Assembly: GCA_021209875.1 (NCBI GenBank)
Contig: JAGYVD010000001.1
Location: forward strand, 868,001-932,000
Direction: 5' to 3'
DNA: 64,000 nucleotides
From: Rosellinia necatrix
Lineage: Eukaryota; Ascomycota; Sordariomycetes; Xylariales; Xylariaceae
The position numbers were made by a program, and so were the translations under genes. This document shows, in pieces, positions 10,214-21,657 of the stretch (its first letter is position 1; each line of letters opens with the position of its first letter). The notes below the pieces were generated by a model. It saw only the letters and a list, made by a program, of their open reading frames with translations. It did not search any database and had not been told where the DNA came from.

Positions 10214-13200
10214 TTTGAGGTCGAAGATACTGTCCAATTTCTTTTTCTTGTTATTTGGGACGCGTGGCTATCTCGATGTTGATTATTCGGTATATGGCCA
10301 AATCTGGTGTTATTCGTAATTCTCTGACGAGAAAGAGATAGGATGAAACACCACGACTTATATACCTTCACCCTCAACATCCCCTGCGCCGCCAACTCAC
10401 GGGGGCTCAAAAGAACGATCCGCCCACATGATGTCACAATTGAGTTTGAAGTCGTAGATTCTTACCCGATGAGCTGTAGTCAAGCTAACCGGGCTGCGAT
10501 TTGTACACTAGAACACAGGCCTTAACTAGGAGGCTCACTACCGCCGAACGGGTCAGTTCTGTAAACTCCGAAGCCAAAGATTCGTCCGCCCTCAACGCCG
10601 ACCGTTACTACGAGGTGTGGGAACCGACGTCTTGGCAAAACGGCGTTATTGGCGCGCAGACCACTAATAAGGACATCTCATCTTTCCCATTCGAGTAATT
10701 TTACATATTTACATGCCTTAACACTCCATTTAGCCGACCTTCTTCCAGTATCGAGCTTTGTAATCCAAGCCGTAAATCCGTCGAATAAAAATTTATTTAA
10801 ATTTAGAAAGCATATATCTTGGTAGGAAACTATGTGGCTTCACCTGATGGCGGTAGGTATTAGTCGGATAATTCCCGGCCACCCATACTGGTTTAGTCCG
10901 CGATGAAACGACAGAGTCTTCTACTCTTTGATGTCCAGTAGTATCCGTGCGAGGTTACATTCAACCTTATAACTACGGAAAATTAACTATATCTTCTATA
11001 CTCACCTTCGTTTGTGATTTTCTCAACGTAGGTATGCGCGAGGTGGGGTTAAGTGAGCCGTCCCAGACGACCAAGGACACTATGCGATCACGTCAGACCT
11101 TCCAACAAATCTACTCGTAATACATAACCGTAAGCATTACCTTCGCCCAGACCATCCAGATGATTCACCCCCTTCACTTTCACTCTCACTGCGCGAACTA
11201 CCAGGATATAGAAGTTTCGACTGATACGAGCTCGTCCTAAATTCGCGTACACGTGAAAAATCGTAGCGGCGACCGGGTTTCCGCCGGTGTTTTCAAGGTG
11301 CAGCGCAGGGGGCATCCACAGGGGTAAATGCGGTTCACGATGCGAGGCCTAACCTTCGGCGGTTTGCAATCACCGTAGCTGACGTTGCCGTGGGATTTAA
11401 GCTTCTTCTAGGCGACGCATTGGTCAATATCGGCTCCGTATCCATCCTTAACCCACCCTCGATAAACGTCGACAGTATATTGATCCTGTCGGCGTGCTGT
11501 GTGCCGAACTTTGCTGGACCGCAAGAATTGCTACGAATTGCAACGGCAGCATTGGGTACATTGCGGCAATGTGGACGCCTTACGATTATGACAAGTGCTA
11601 CGGCGGGCATCTGAGCGTCACCAGAAAGCACCAGAAAGCCACGCAACCAGGACAGCGACCGTGTCAGGTCCAACTATGACAACTGCTAGCTACTACCCGC
11701 TACCTAGGCTGGTTTTAGTAGTAGAAATGAGTGTATATAAGGACCTTCGGGACCCCCTTAGGTCTTGAAGGGTTCAGGAATCGGTGGTTAACCCTGTTGA
11801 GCCCTAAATACAATACCTACAACCCCCCTCCCCCTCCCCCCTACGGCCTAGAACAAGCCTATCTACTCACTCCGTGATCCCTACAACCGACAGACAGCAT
11901 CGATATTGGCGGAAATGTAGGTGAATGTGTGGAAAAGAACTGCAATCAACGAATAACTAACCCTGAACTTATAAATAAGCATGTCGCTTTTCGATACAAC
12001 TTATCTACCGCGATTTAGGATGAATTATAGCCTCCGAAGGAACCCACGATGGCAACCAAGTTCCCTTACAGGCTTTAATCACTATATCTAAAGATGACTA
12101 GAGTGTGTTCTCTTGATTACAGATTCCTTCACACTAGGGTCAATTTTACTTGGTCTAACTGGAACCTTGATGAGATAAACCCGGCAGCCAGGACATAGTT
12201 TGACTTTCAATATCATCCCCCATCGGCGTTCATCAGAACGCCCGAGTCCCGCGGGTTAAGATGCCATCTTTGGCATATATTGTTTGTTATGGCCATTGAG
12301 TTTCTTGGTTTTCCGCCAGGGGGAATCCATGGTCGGGATTAATAGTACATTCGCGGTTCACACCACGACATTTTCTCGGGAAAATGGCTAACGGCAATGT
12401 GGTGATAAGTGGTGGAAACTTGGATCCTCGACGGATCTACAAGTAGCTAACCAAAATACATGCTTGCACCCAATGAGGGACAGCGACCCGCAGACACATG
12501 TTTCCTAGTTTATGGGGGGCGGGGTGGATGGTGGATACGAGGGCAAGTTCTGGGGGAGACCATATAATTACCATATCTCACCGACGTTTCCTGTCAGACG
12601 TACTAGTGGACTTGCCCGCCATCTACCAAAGGAGGTGCGATGCAGCATCTTGCCAACTTTTGTATAGGCTTGCGACTGTGCATCACGGATAAGATTGATA
12701 ACCTGAGAGTAGGAATAAATTGTTTTCTTTTTGCCATTGATGCACCCTTTCATGTTAAACCTACGCTATTTCCACCAGGGGGACAATGGAATAGCTACGC
12801 CTGGATCCTGAGTGGTGTGACCGACTTATATCATCTTGGGTATGGTAACAAGGGGGGGGCTGGCGTCGATATGGATATAATCCCACGAGCGACGATAAGA
12901 TAATGATGTAATGCGTTTCGTGAAAAAGCCTTCGTTCGGTTCGTGGCACGGCGTGCCTTGAGGCGAATACAGGCGTAACCAACAGAGCCGGCGGAGTTTC
13001 CATTTTCGTCAACCGCCCGCCATCATCGATGCCCCGGGTTCTTCTTATCTAGTATAAGTTGGAGCTCCCCGCTAGGCAGGCCTTCGCGGGGGTAATCGAG
13101 TAGCCGAAGTTTTCTTAGTTTTTTTTTTAGTTTTTTCCTTTTCTTCTTCTGTCTTCGTTCTTTTTTTTTGCCTCATTGATAACGGCAAACATTAATAATG

Positions 13201-13818
13201 ACCAAGTGGAGGGAGGAGGCAAGAAAAAGCAGACATCGCCCAGATCGTAGAGCTTCCTGTCGCCGACATCGTCGTCATCCGTTATCACAGTGGAGAGTCC
13301 GTGGATTGGGTCAATTATCTAATGCCATAGCACCGCGTCGTAATAGCCGGCCCGATCCCGCGCTCCTGAATGGTGCGCGAGGTTACCGGCTGACCTGGTG
13401 GCCTGCGGTGACTGATACGGCTTACAAAACCTCAAGCGCCCTAGGCCGCCGAGACCGCGCTTGGTTGCATTGGCTTGTGCGGGCGAGCTCTTTACCCACC
13501 GTCCCATCAGACGACGGAGGTATCGTGAACCATCGTTTCTAGTTGGGGCCGGGCCTGACCTATTGTCACGGCCGGTGAAAAAAAAAAACCATGCTTGAGC
13601 AAGGGGGGGTTTGGTGACGGAACTTAAAAAACAGTCGTTCCGCACCTTTTTTCTGACATGCTTGCTCTTCCTTCTTCCCTCCCTCTTTCATGCTTTTATC
13701 CCACCTTAACCTTGAGTCAAAAGAGGGTTCCTAGTATTAATATTAGTCAATATATATTGCTCGCAGATTAATATCCCCCCGGAGCCCGTGTCCCGACCGT
13801 GGACAGTGTTGATAAAAA
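10214..13818. other. Long intergenic region without recognisable gene
   Basis: About 3.6 kb between the dehydrogenase and MFS transporter genes, whose promoters both face it. It holds a C-rich tract at 11824-11842, a pyrimidine-rich tract at 13110-13170 and A/T runs. Several frames of 60-115 codons exist on both strands (for example 11335-11673 minus, 13198-13542 plus), but none shows a domain, splice pattern or conserved motif that I recognise. Confidence 0.55.
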
Positions 13819-15570
13819 ATGGATGCCAGCATGTTCCAAGCACTGGTCCAGGTCGAGTCCAACTCCCTCCCGCGGGCGCCGCAGAGAGCGGTCTCGAGGA
13901 CCTATCCCGCCGTCCCCCAGCGCGACGAGAGCATTGAATTGAGGCCCTTGACGAGGTCGTCGGCCGCGCCGACTCCGTCGGGCCCGTCCACGCCTCAAGA
14001 GGAGCGGGACGTAGAGATGACCGCGGCGGGCACTCCCGCCAGCGTCCTCGACGCGGCGGCCGGGCCGGCCAACGCCTTCGAGGTCCTGCCGAACCTCACG
14101 GACCAGCCGATGAACAAGTTCCGGTATCTCGCCTGCTGCACCCAGAATGTGATCGCCGGCCTCACCGACTCCGCGCCGGGCGCCCTGATCCCGTATATAG
14201 AGAAGTGAGTCCGCCCACCAAGCCAAGGCAAAGCGAGGGCAGCGACCGCGCAACGCATGCATATTGCCCAGACGAAATCCGTACTCACCAAGTCGGGGGC
14301 CAGGCATTATGACATCGGCTACGCCGTCGTCTCGCTCATCTTCATCGGGAATGCGTTCGGATGGATCGCCGCGGCCCCGTTCGTCGACGCCGCCCGGCAA
14401 CGATTCGGGCGGGCCAAGACGGCCTTCATCTCGAATCTCATCATGGCGCTCGGCTTCATCCCGCTGCTGGTCGCGGCGCCCTTCCAGGCCGTCGTAGTCG
14501 GGTACTTCTTCATCGGCTTCGGGTTTGCCGTGAACCTCGCCATGAGCAATGTATGTTGATTTTTCGATCGATGCGCAAAACCATGTTTTTCCCCCGGCGT
14601 TCCATCCCGGGATATTTTTTTTAAAAAAAAAAAAAAAAAACCAATTTTGTGACAATGTATGTATGTATGTATGCGTGTATGTAATGCTGATCCTCCCGTC
14701 TCCGATCAGGTGTTCGCGGCCAACATGCAGAACGGGACGGTCCTGCTGGGCGTGATGCACGGCAGCTACGGGGTCGGCGGCACCGTCGGCCCCCTGATCG
14801 CCACGCGCATCGTCTCGACGCTGGGCGCCGCGGCCTGGAACCGCTACTACCTGCTCACCATGTCGACGGCGATCGCGAACGCCGTCTTCTTCCTCTGGTC
14901 GTTCTGGAACTACGAGAAGGAGACGGCGACAACCGGCGAGACGACGACGACGACGGCGACGGCACCGGCGCCGCCGCGGACCGACTTCTCGACGATGCTG
15001 CAGGCGTTCCAGTCGCGCGTGGTGCTGCTGGGGGCGACGTTCATCTTCGCGTACCAGGGGGCCGAGGTGTCGATCTCGGGGTGGGTGATCTCGTTCCTGA
15101 TCGCGGCGCGCGGCGGGGACCCGTCGGCGGTGGGCAACGTGACGTCGGGGTTCTGGGGCGGCATCACGCTGGGGCGGTTCGCGCTGTCGCCGGTGGGCGC
15201 GCGCGTGGGCGAGAAGCGGTTCGTGTACATGCTGACGGTCGGCGCCGCCGTCTTCCAGCTGCTCGTCTGGCTCGTGCCCAACATCGTCGGCGAGGCCGTC
15301 TCGCTCGCCCTCGTCGGCCTCCTGCTCGGCCCCATCTACCCCTGCGCCGCCACCGTCTTCACCCGCAACCTCTCCCGCCGCGAGCAGGTCAGCGGCCTCG
15401 GCGTCATCAGCGCCTTCGGCAGCTCCGGCGGCGCCGTCGCCCCCTTCACCACCGGCCTGCTCGCCCAGGCCGCCGGCACCTTCGTGCTCCATCCCATCGC
15501 CATCGGGCTGTTCGGTGCCATGCTCGTCTGTTGGTTCGTCATACCGTCGGCCAGGAAGAGGACGGAGTAG
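13819..15570 (+). CDS. MFS transporter, bypass-of-stop-codon-6-like
   Basis: Major facilitator superfamily permease of the plasma membrane or vacuole; substrate unknown. Exons 13819-14204, 14304-14550 and 14710-15570 encode 497 residues. The first splice (99-nt intron) joins PYIEK to HYDIGYAVVSLIF, the expected sequence between the first two helices. The second intron (159 nt, GTATGT...CAG) contains a T/A homopolymer and a (TGTA)n stretch. A polar N-terminal tail of about 105 residues precedes helix 1. Typical MFS features follow: DAARQRFGRAKT loop after helix 2, a helix-rich N-half, a Thr-rich central loop, and a C-half with GRFALSPVGARVGEKR. GC content at third positions is very high. The long reverse-strand open frame across this gene is a composition artefact. 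Confidence 0.92.
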
Positions 15571-15965
15571 GCAAGTATCGATTGGGGGAAGTACCGGTGT
15601 GCCTGGTGTGAAGTTTTCCATTGGGTTGCTACGCGGGTCTCTAATGACTATACGGACGTTGCGACAGTGAAGAAAGCCGTTTTTAGATAATATAATGAAA
15701 CACACGGTATGTGCTAGGAAAGGACAAGGACAGTGCGTGTGATGCGATTACAAAATAATGCATAGGAATATCTATACTCGACAACGACCATTGGTCAAGT
15801 GCCATCTTGAGCTGTGACCACAGCCTATGTAGGCGCTAGATAAGAACATCTATAAGAAGGATCTATCCATCTAAACGGCCCCCGATGCAGTATATCTCTG
15901 TAACTAGTATCTATGCGATCTATGTCTAATAACCCATTCAAATCTAGAATGTACCGATCGTCTCG
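15571..15965. other. Convergent intergenic spacer
   Basis: Spacer between the 3' ends of the MFS transporter (+) and the HAD phosphatase (-). It is AT-leaning and has no gene. Confidence 0.6.
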
Positions 15966-17012
15966 TTATTTCCTACCTGTAGCAGCCTGCTGTACGCTGG
16001 TTCTACCATCGACGACGTCCGCGACTATCTTGTGGATATCGGAGAAGTCGTTGAATACCGTGAACGGGACATTTTCTGTTTCGCAGTAGGTAACGAGGTC
16101 TACGTTGTTTAGTTCTTGGTCATCCTTTAAAGTGGAAGAAGAGCAACATACCCCGGCCTGCCTTAGCGAACAACAGATCTGTCTCTTTGGCAGCAGACAG
16201 ATCAGAAACACCATCTCCGGCGTAAAACATAACGGGTCTATCTGGGAGGGCGGCGTAAGGTCGAATCTCGAGGCTCTTGTCATGGCCAAACGAACTATCC
16301 ATGATGTTAATCTCAAATCGTGAGGATTCCTTGCTTAGGCTAAATAGACCAAAGGGTGAAATTTTACCTGTCATCGTGGTATTCGATATCCCAACCATTT
16401 TCTTCGTTGATGTTTTTGCCCGGTCGGGCTTTGACATCGTTACTCACGATTTGCATAACCGCGGCCTCCTCCTCGCCGAGGAGGTGAGCAAGGAGAGCCT
16501 TGATGACTGGTTGCATGCCACCACTTAGTACAACAATAGGTACATTATTTGTGCGACACTGTTGTACAACTTGTTAGAATTATTTATCCAATGATTTCGC
16601 TCGCAACAGTCACAGCAATTCCAATCATCTGCCACAGATTGATGCTAGATGAGGGGAATGAATACATGCGGGTGATAATCCAATCAAAGGGATGCACAAA
16701 AGGACATGGTACCAACATACCCATGATGCAAACCCCTTGAACGCAGGGTCCAGTCTGACATTTTGTAGTAGGAGTTCGATACATTGATCGAACGGTGTCG
16801 TGACGCTATCAAGCATGTCCTGAAACGCATCGCGAAATGGACGACCATGATGAAGCACATCCTTGTTCCCTTGTCTTCGAAGTTCAAGACCAAAGCCCAA
16901 ATTATCGGTCATCCAGTCATTGCTATCCTCAAGCGTGATCGTTCCATCGAAGTCCGTGAAAAAAGATAGCCTTGGGCTTTGTGCGCAACGCCGGGAGGGA
17001 CTGGGTAGCCAT
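15966..17012 (-). CDS. HAD-superfamily phosphatase (phosphoserine-phosphatase-like)
   Basis: Predicted phosphomonoesterase of the HAD superfamily; substrate unknown. Exons on the minus strand are 17012-16721, 16558-16368, 16294-16152 and 16099-15966; introns are 162, 73 and 52 nt. Motif I is FFTDFDGT, with nucleophile Asp and acid Asp. Motif II is VVLSGGM. Motif IV is YAGDGVSDLSA. The cap region DSNDWMTDNLGFG resembles small fungal HAD proteins near 250 residues. The exon total is 760 nt, one more than a multiple of three. The excess sits in a six-base run (16959-16964) just before motif I: with five bases, the ATG at 17012 reads MATQSLPALRTKPKAIFF into motif I. As written the frame shifts, so the gene is either broken or carries a sequence error. 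Confidence 0.85.
16959..16964 (-). other. Frame-breaking six-base homopolymer in the HAD gene
   Basis: Six A on the plus strand (T on the coding strand). The ATG frame upstream and the motif I frame downstream differ by one base exactly across this run, with no splice site between them. One base fewer restores a continuous frame. Confidence 0.7.
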
Positions 17013-17107
17013 GATGGTATATCTTTTATCCGGAAGCTCGCACTTTTATACTCAGTACGATAGCGAATTGACAGTCTTAACGTCGTTGAAACAAAAGTAT
17101 AAGAGAG

Positions 17108-17115
17108 TGACGTCA
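17108..17115. promoter_or_regulatory. CRE-like palindrome TGACGTCA
   Basis: A perfect TGACGTCA, the binding site class of ATF/CREB bZIP factors, lies 96 bp upstream of the HAD phosphatase ATG. The match is exact, but function is inferred from position only. Confidence 0.35.
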
Positions 17116-19180
17116 CAAATGTTGCCTACTGCGCTCCATACAAACACCGATTTGAAGAGGCCAAAGTGCTGAGAGGAGTGGTCGTGTTCCCAAGAGACAA
17201 TGATATGAATAAGGTCGGAGGGAAGGGAAAAGCAACAGGGAAAAAAAAAAAAAAAAGACAACACCAGGTAATATCAGGGGATCCAGGGGCTCCACGAAAG
17301 AGAAGGCTTCTAAGAGGGCGAACGGATACAAATAGCGGTTCCCACGTGCAATAATTCGCCAGTCTGTCAGCCGATCTTGGTTATTGAACGCCCCTCCATC
17401 TAAGATCGGCGAATTCGGCGCGAGGGAGCACATAAAGTGACCCACAACTAATTGCGATAACGATAACTAACGTGTTTGTGCTCCTGATCTTCCGATGTGG
17501 CTTGACGATTCCCGATCATCCCTACACCCTTCATCGGCCTGGAAACGAAACCTCCAGAAGGCCTTTGGGGGGTTTGTATTTGCTGCCGTGCACAGCCATC
17601 TCCAACATAGTCTGCGTTTCCCGCTCAATGTAGCACTTTGAGACAATTAAAAGATTACTTCCACGGCGGTACCAAGATGCTTCTGATCTTTTATCGAGGC
17701 TCGACGTGGTGTCTAATCCGGCTTTGAACCTATTATACTGAATTGGGAGAGATGCAACATCGCAACTTAGGCGTTGGATAAGCCCGATCTGTTGGGAAGG
17801 GCAACGAGGGGAACACGGTGACCTAACAATTACTTGGCGCTGATGCCGCATCGTTCTACGTTGCTACCTGATTGATGGTCGGGGCTGTCCGTTTTGGCCA
17901 GAAGGGTAGGTACGTCACATGGAGGCTATGTTGGTCTTGATATTGTCCATAGACATAGATGATTGACGGTCTATGAGAAAGCGCGCCTAGTTAGATGTGT
18001 TGGCTGAGGTTTCACTCGTGATCTGCCAACATGAGGGAATTCGGAAGGGAGAAGTCATGTGCTGTTAGTAGTTCCTTGCTCCCATGGTCCGACCTAAGGT
18101 GTCTCTGCAGGGCTTATGTAACTACAGGTAGCAAAATAATACCACCACTAGTATGGGTTCCAGAAGCCATCCCGAGCCTTCCAAACTCGGTCCGTACGTT
18201 AGGTGCAAGTAGTTATGGTGGATACCACTCCACCTCCCGGGTACGCACACGACCAGCAGATGTAGGAGGTATGCGCATGGAGTTGGGTGTTGAGGCATCG
18301 GGAGATGATCTGGATTTATCTGCACAAGGCAAACTGCTGTATGGGCGCCTACCCATGATGCCCTTTAAATATATAATGTTGGTCAAGGTACCGGTTCTTA
18401 TACCAGCTGCACTGCGCTTGTATGTAGTATGTAGTAGTGATGTACATGAAACTGAATGCAACCACCAAACCTTAGTAAGATTCGGATGTGTCACTACTTT
18501 ATTTTCCATGTTGCACACCAAGTTGAATATTCATGATAGGTGCTTGGTACCTGGTACCGAGTGGGTATGGTGGCCATAGTACTTGGCCATAGTACCCGAC
18601 CACAGTACTACCTCTCTGTGGCAAACAGAGTGCTTCCTTACGAAGTAAAATACATAACCCTTCGGGACGTATTTGGCATATTGGTACTGATCCTGATAAC
18701 AACAAGTGTTCGGTTACACATGGTAACAACGGTTTGGTGGCCATATGCATCCAATGTGCCTGCACATGTGGTACCCCACAGACCCCACATATAACTACCT
18801 TAAGCTACTTAGAAATTTATACGCTAGCTCCTGCCGCCCTAGGTGTTGCCCTGTCCGGACCGTCGGGGTCAATCTTGATACCGTAATACGGTCAGGCATT
18901 TCAAATTCATGTTGCTGATGCCTTCCTCACCTTCCTTGAAGGGCCATCAATTGGGCATTCACGTCAATGGTGCCTATGTACGTAACAGCTTCTTAGGTAG
19001 ACTAGTTATCCCGGATAGTGGGCAAAACCACGTGCCGGTCTTGCGATTGCATATTGTAGCCAAAAACCCCACCCATTTACTGGCTGGCAGGCATCCCGAC
19101 TTTTTCTATCTAACTAGATAGATAAACCTTGCCCTCAACCCATTGTGCGGTCCGCCAACAACACGCCCACTACCACTATT

Positions 19181-19237
19181 GCCACCACTGTCACCACTGC
19201 CGCCACTGCCACCACTGCCACCACTGCCACCACTGCC
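19181..19237. repeat. 9-bp minisatellite GCCACCACT
   Basis: About 6.3 tandem units with single-base variants (GTCACCACT, GCCGCCACT), followed by ATCACC units to about 19256. It lies about 500 bp upstream of the deubiquitinase start. Confidence 0.9.
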
Positions 19238-19746
19238 ATCACCACCATCACCACCAGCAACATCTCTATGTCGCACAATCTGTGAGAGAACGGCTGCCTA
19301 CCTACTTGATCGGTCTGCATTTGTCTTGTTTGTATATGACACTTCATTGCCGCAAACAAAGAATATATCTGTTGCTCGTCTACTCCATCCAGTAGAGAGG
19401 CAGAGAGAATAGGTAGCCACTCATAAACACCACCTCCCTGATTCAACGCGTTGATCCTGCCGCTGCAACATTAGCTTAGATATTATCATTCAAGGGTTTG
19501 GGCTGTGAGGGCTTCCAAGCTCTGCTCCTACACCGATATTCGTCAATTCCCGTCGGCTGTGACTTTACCGAACCATCCGCCAACAGCTCGGCACACCATG
19601 CGATTATGAACACAGGCCGTATTCCTACCCTCGACACACCCTAGCATTTGTCCGAGTTGCGGCCTGCTCTCTAGCATTTGCGACCCCCCAGCGCCGCGCA
19701 AGAGACGATCTATCTGAAAATCAAGGCTTCGCAGCATCGAACAAGC

Positions 19747-21657
19747 ATGCCCGAAAAACCCCTTACCATCGCTACTTATGCCGCCGGCGCTTCTCTAGCT
19801 GCCATAACCCTTGTTTACGTCTTTGCGCCCACGTACTTCATCGATAGCGACTCTAACTCGGCAAGAAAGAAAGGCGTTGTTGGCTTAGTCAACCCTGCCA
19901 ATGACTGTTTCATAAACTCGGTTCTCCAGGCCTTGGCCGGACTGACCGATCTACGGATCTACCTTATTCGGGAGGTCCACCGCAGGAACATCGATGAGGC
20001 ATGGGTATACGAGGAGATAGTGGAGGACCCGGCTCGCAAGACTAATCCCGAATGGAAAAATCAGAGTCTGCAGTCAGGCATTGTTACCAAGGGTCTCAAG
20101 AACATCCTCGACGCCCTCAATGAGCGACCGATATACCGCAAGACAATATCAGCTTCGGGCTTTGTCAAGGTTCTCGAGGCCGCATTCCGTCAGAGGATTA
20201 GCCGACAGCAACAGGATGCACAAGAATTCCTCCAGATCGTAGCTGAGAGATTATGCGACGAATATCATGCTGGGCGCAGAGCGAGAGACGCCGCCAAGAA
20301 AAAGGGCGCAGCCATACGACGGGTGTCTACCGATCCTTCTTCGCCCGTCGATGGGGATGCGGTAGAAGAACGTTTGGCAAGTCTAGCCCTTGAGGGAGAT
20401 GGGACAGACGATGGGATGCAGCCAAAGAGTGTGCCGACGATTCAAGCTGAGCCGACAGCGCTTGATGACAACGAAGAGGGATTTCCGATGGAGGGCGCCT
20501 ATGAGAGCCAAATCGAATGCAAAGTTTGCGGATTCAGAACAAAGCCGACCCTCAGCACATTCTGCACCCTTACCTTAAGTGTGCCACAGTCAAAATCAAG
20601 TTCTCTCAACTCTTGTCTCGACGGCTTCTTCAAGACCGAGTACGTCGACGACTACAGATGTGAACGCTGTAGACTTATGTACGCTAAGAAGCTGCTGGAG
20701 GCGCAACTATCACGGTCTGCGTCCGAGAGCGCCAAGGAGCAAACGAGGAGATCAATTGCGAAAATCCAGCTCCAAATCGATACCAACCCCGAAAACCCGC
20801 CACCAGACGTCGTTTTACCGGAGCTACGAGACGCGCCTACATGTCGGATCGCTAAACACACGCGCCTCACCACCTACCCCAAAATTTTAGCCGTCCACTT
20901 GTCACGGTCCATATACGACAGTCACGTTTCACAGAAGAATCTGGCTAAGGTGTCGTTTCCGGAACGTTTATCCATAGGGGGCTTGCTCTCTCAGAAAAAG
21001 TATAAGTTGCTCGGGGCCGTCACTCATAAGGGAAGCCACCACAGTGGCCATTACGAATCGTTCCGAAGGCAAAATACAAGCATACCATACTCGACAACGA
21101 ATGCCTTCCAGCCCTCAGGCATATATACCCCATCCGCAATCCCGACGCCTATTGCCACGCCGAGCCCATCCGCAACTCCTTTGCATAAATCAACAGTCCC
21201 GAGCCCGGTAGCATCCACGTATGACTTAGTATCAAGATCATCCGCCGATGCTTCATCAACCGCCTCCTCACGTTCGACAGGCTCAGCGACGAATCCCCGC
21301 CCGTTTAAGCGACCTCCTCCTACTTCCTCCCCAAGGGACCATGACACCGATACCGTTAGCCTGAAGTCTGTTGCGGCATCAGCTCGTTCCACAATGTCTC
21401 GGCTGTCGCAGTCGGCCAAGAACCGCCGGAGTGATAGTCCGTTCACAAAAGCCAAGGCGTCCTCTTCAACGACAGAATCGACACTCATACCGAAGCTGAA
21501 CGGGACGCGAAACCGTCGACGGAAGTCCAATGACCGATGGTGGCGTATCAGCGACGACAAGGTCAAAGAGGCCAAGACCAACGAGGTACTCGGAATGCAG
21601 CAAGAAATCTACATGCTCTTCTATGAATTGGAGCGCGAGGATACGGCGGATTCGTAG
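19747..21657 (+). CDS. Membrane-anchored ubiquitin-specific protease (UBP16-like)
   Basis: Cysteine deubiquitinase of the USP family. The ATG at 19747 gives 636 residues; longer reading in frame has only a TTG. An N-terminal hydrophobic helix (about 9-30) suggests outer-mitochondrial or ER membrane anchoring, as in yeast Ubp16 and human USP30. The Cys box GLVNPANDCFINSVLQAL carries catalytic Cys54 (AND replaces the usual GNT). A zinc-ribbon pair is visible as CKVCG and CERC. The His box HSGHYESF has catalytic His435. A Ser/Thr/Pro-rich, probably disordered insert of about 150 residues (about 447-595) separates it from WWRISDDKV, whose Asp603 is the third catalytic residue. Yeast relatives lack so long an insert. 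No intron is needed. Confidence 0.93.
   Translation: MPEKPLTIATYAAGASLAAITLVYVFAPTYFIDSDSNSARKKGVVGLVNPANDCFINSVLQALAGLTDLRIYLIREVHRRNIDEAWVYEEIVEDPARKTNPEWKNQSLQSGIVTKGLKNILDALNERPIYRKTISASGFVKVLEAAFRQRISRQQQDAQEFLQIVAERLCDEYHAGRRARDAAKKKGAAIRRVSTDPSSPVDGDAVEERLASLALEGDGTDDGMQPKSVPTIQAEPTALDDNEEGFPMEGAYESQIECKVCGFRTKPTLSTFCTLTLSVPQSKSSSLNSCLDGFFKTEYVDDYRCERCRLMYAKKLLEAQLSRSASESAKEQTRRSIAKIQLQIDTNPENPPPDVVLPELRDAPTCRIAKHTRLTTYPKILAVHLSRSIYDSHVSQKNLAKVSFPERLSIGGLLSQKKYKLLGAVTHKGSHHSGHYESFRRQNTSIPYSTTNAFQPSGIYTPSAIPTPIATPSPSATPLHKSTVPSPVASTYDLVSRSSADASSTASSRSTGSATNPRPFKRPPPTSSPRDHDTDTVSLKSVAASARSTMSRLSQSAKNRRSDSPFTKAKASSSTTESTLIPKLNGTRNRRRKSNDRWWRISDDKVKEAKTNEVLGMQQEIYMLFYELEREDTADS

Larger units (their letters stand above)
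17013..19746. other. Divergent intergenic region, HAD and deubiquitinase promoters
   Basis: About 2.7 kb between the divergently transcribed phosphatase and deubiquitinase genes. It contains a TGACGTCA element at 17108-17115, an A16 run near 17240, near-palindromic GGTACC and CCATAGTAC units at 18540-18610, and a 9-bp minisatellite at 19181-19237. Open frames such as 18031-18579 have no recognisable domain. Confidence 0.55.

Noticed and set aside
13198..13542. 114-codon frame upstream of the MFS gene
   Set aside because: It is Arg-rich without recognisable features; two other frames are open over parts of the same stretch.
13768..15705. 645-codon open frame on the minus strand over the MFS gene
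   Set aside because: It crosses both introns and the coding strand of a clear transporter, and its protein is Arg/Gly/Glu/Asp-rich low complexity. High third-position GC on the plus strand creates antisense openness.
18031..18579. 182-codon plus-strand frame
   Set aside because: There is no domain, motif or helix pattern, an overlapping minus-strand frame of 102 codons exists, and composition is that of intergenic DNA.
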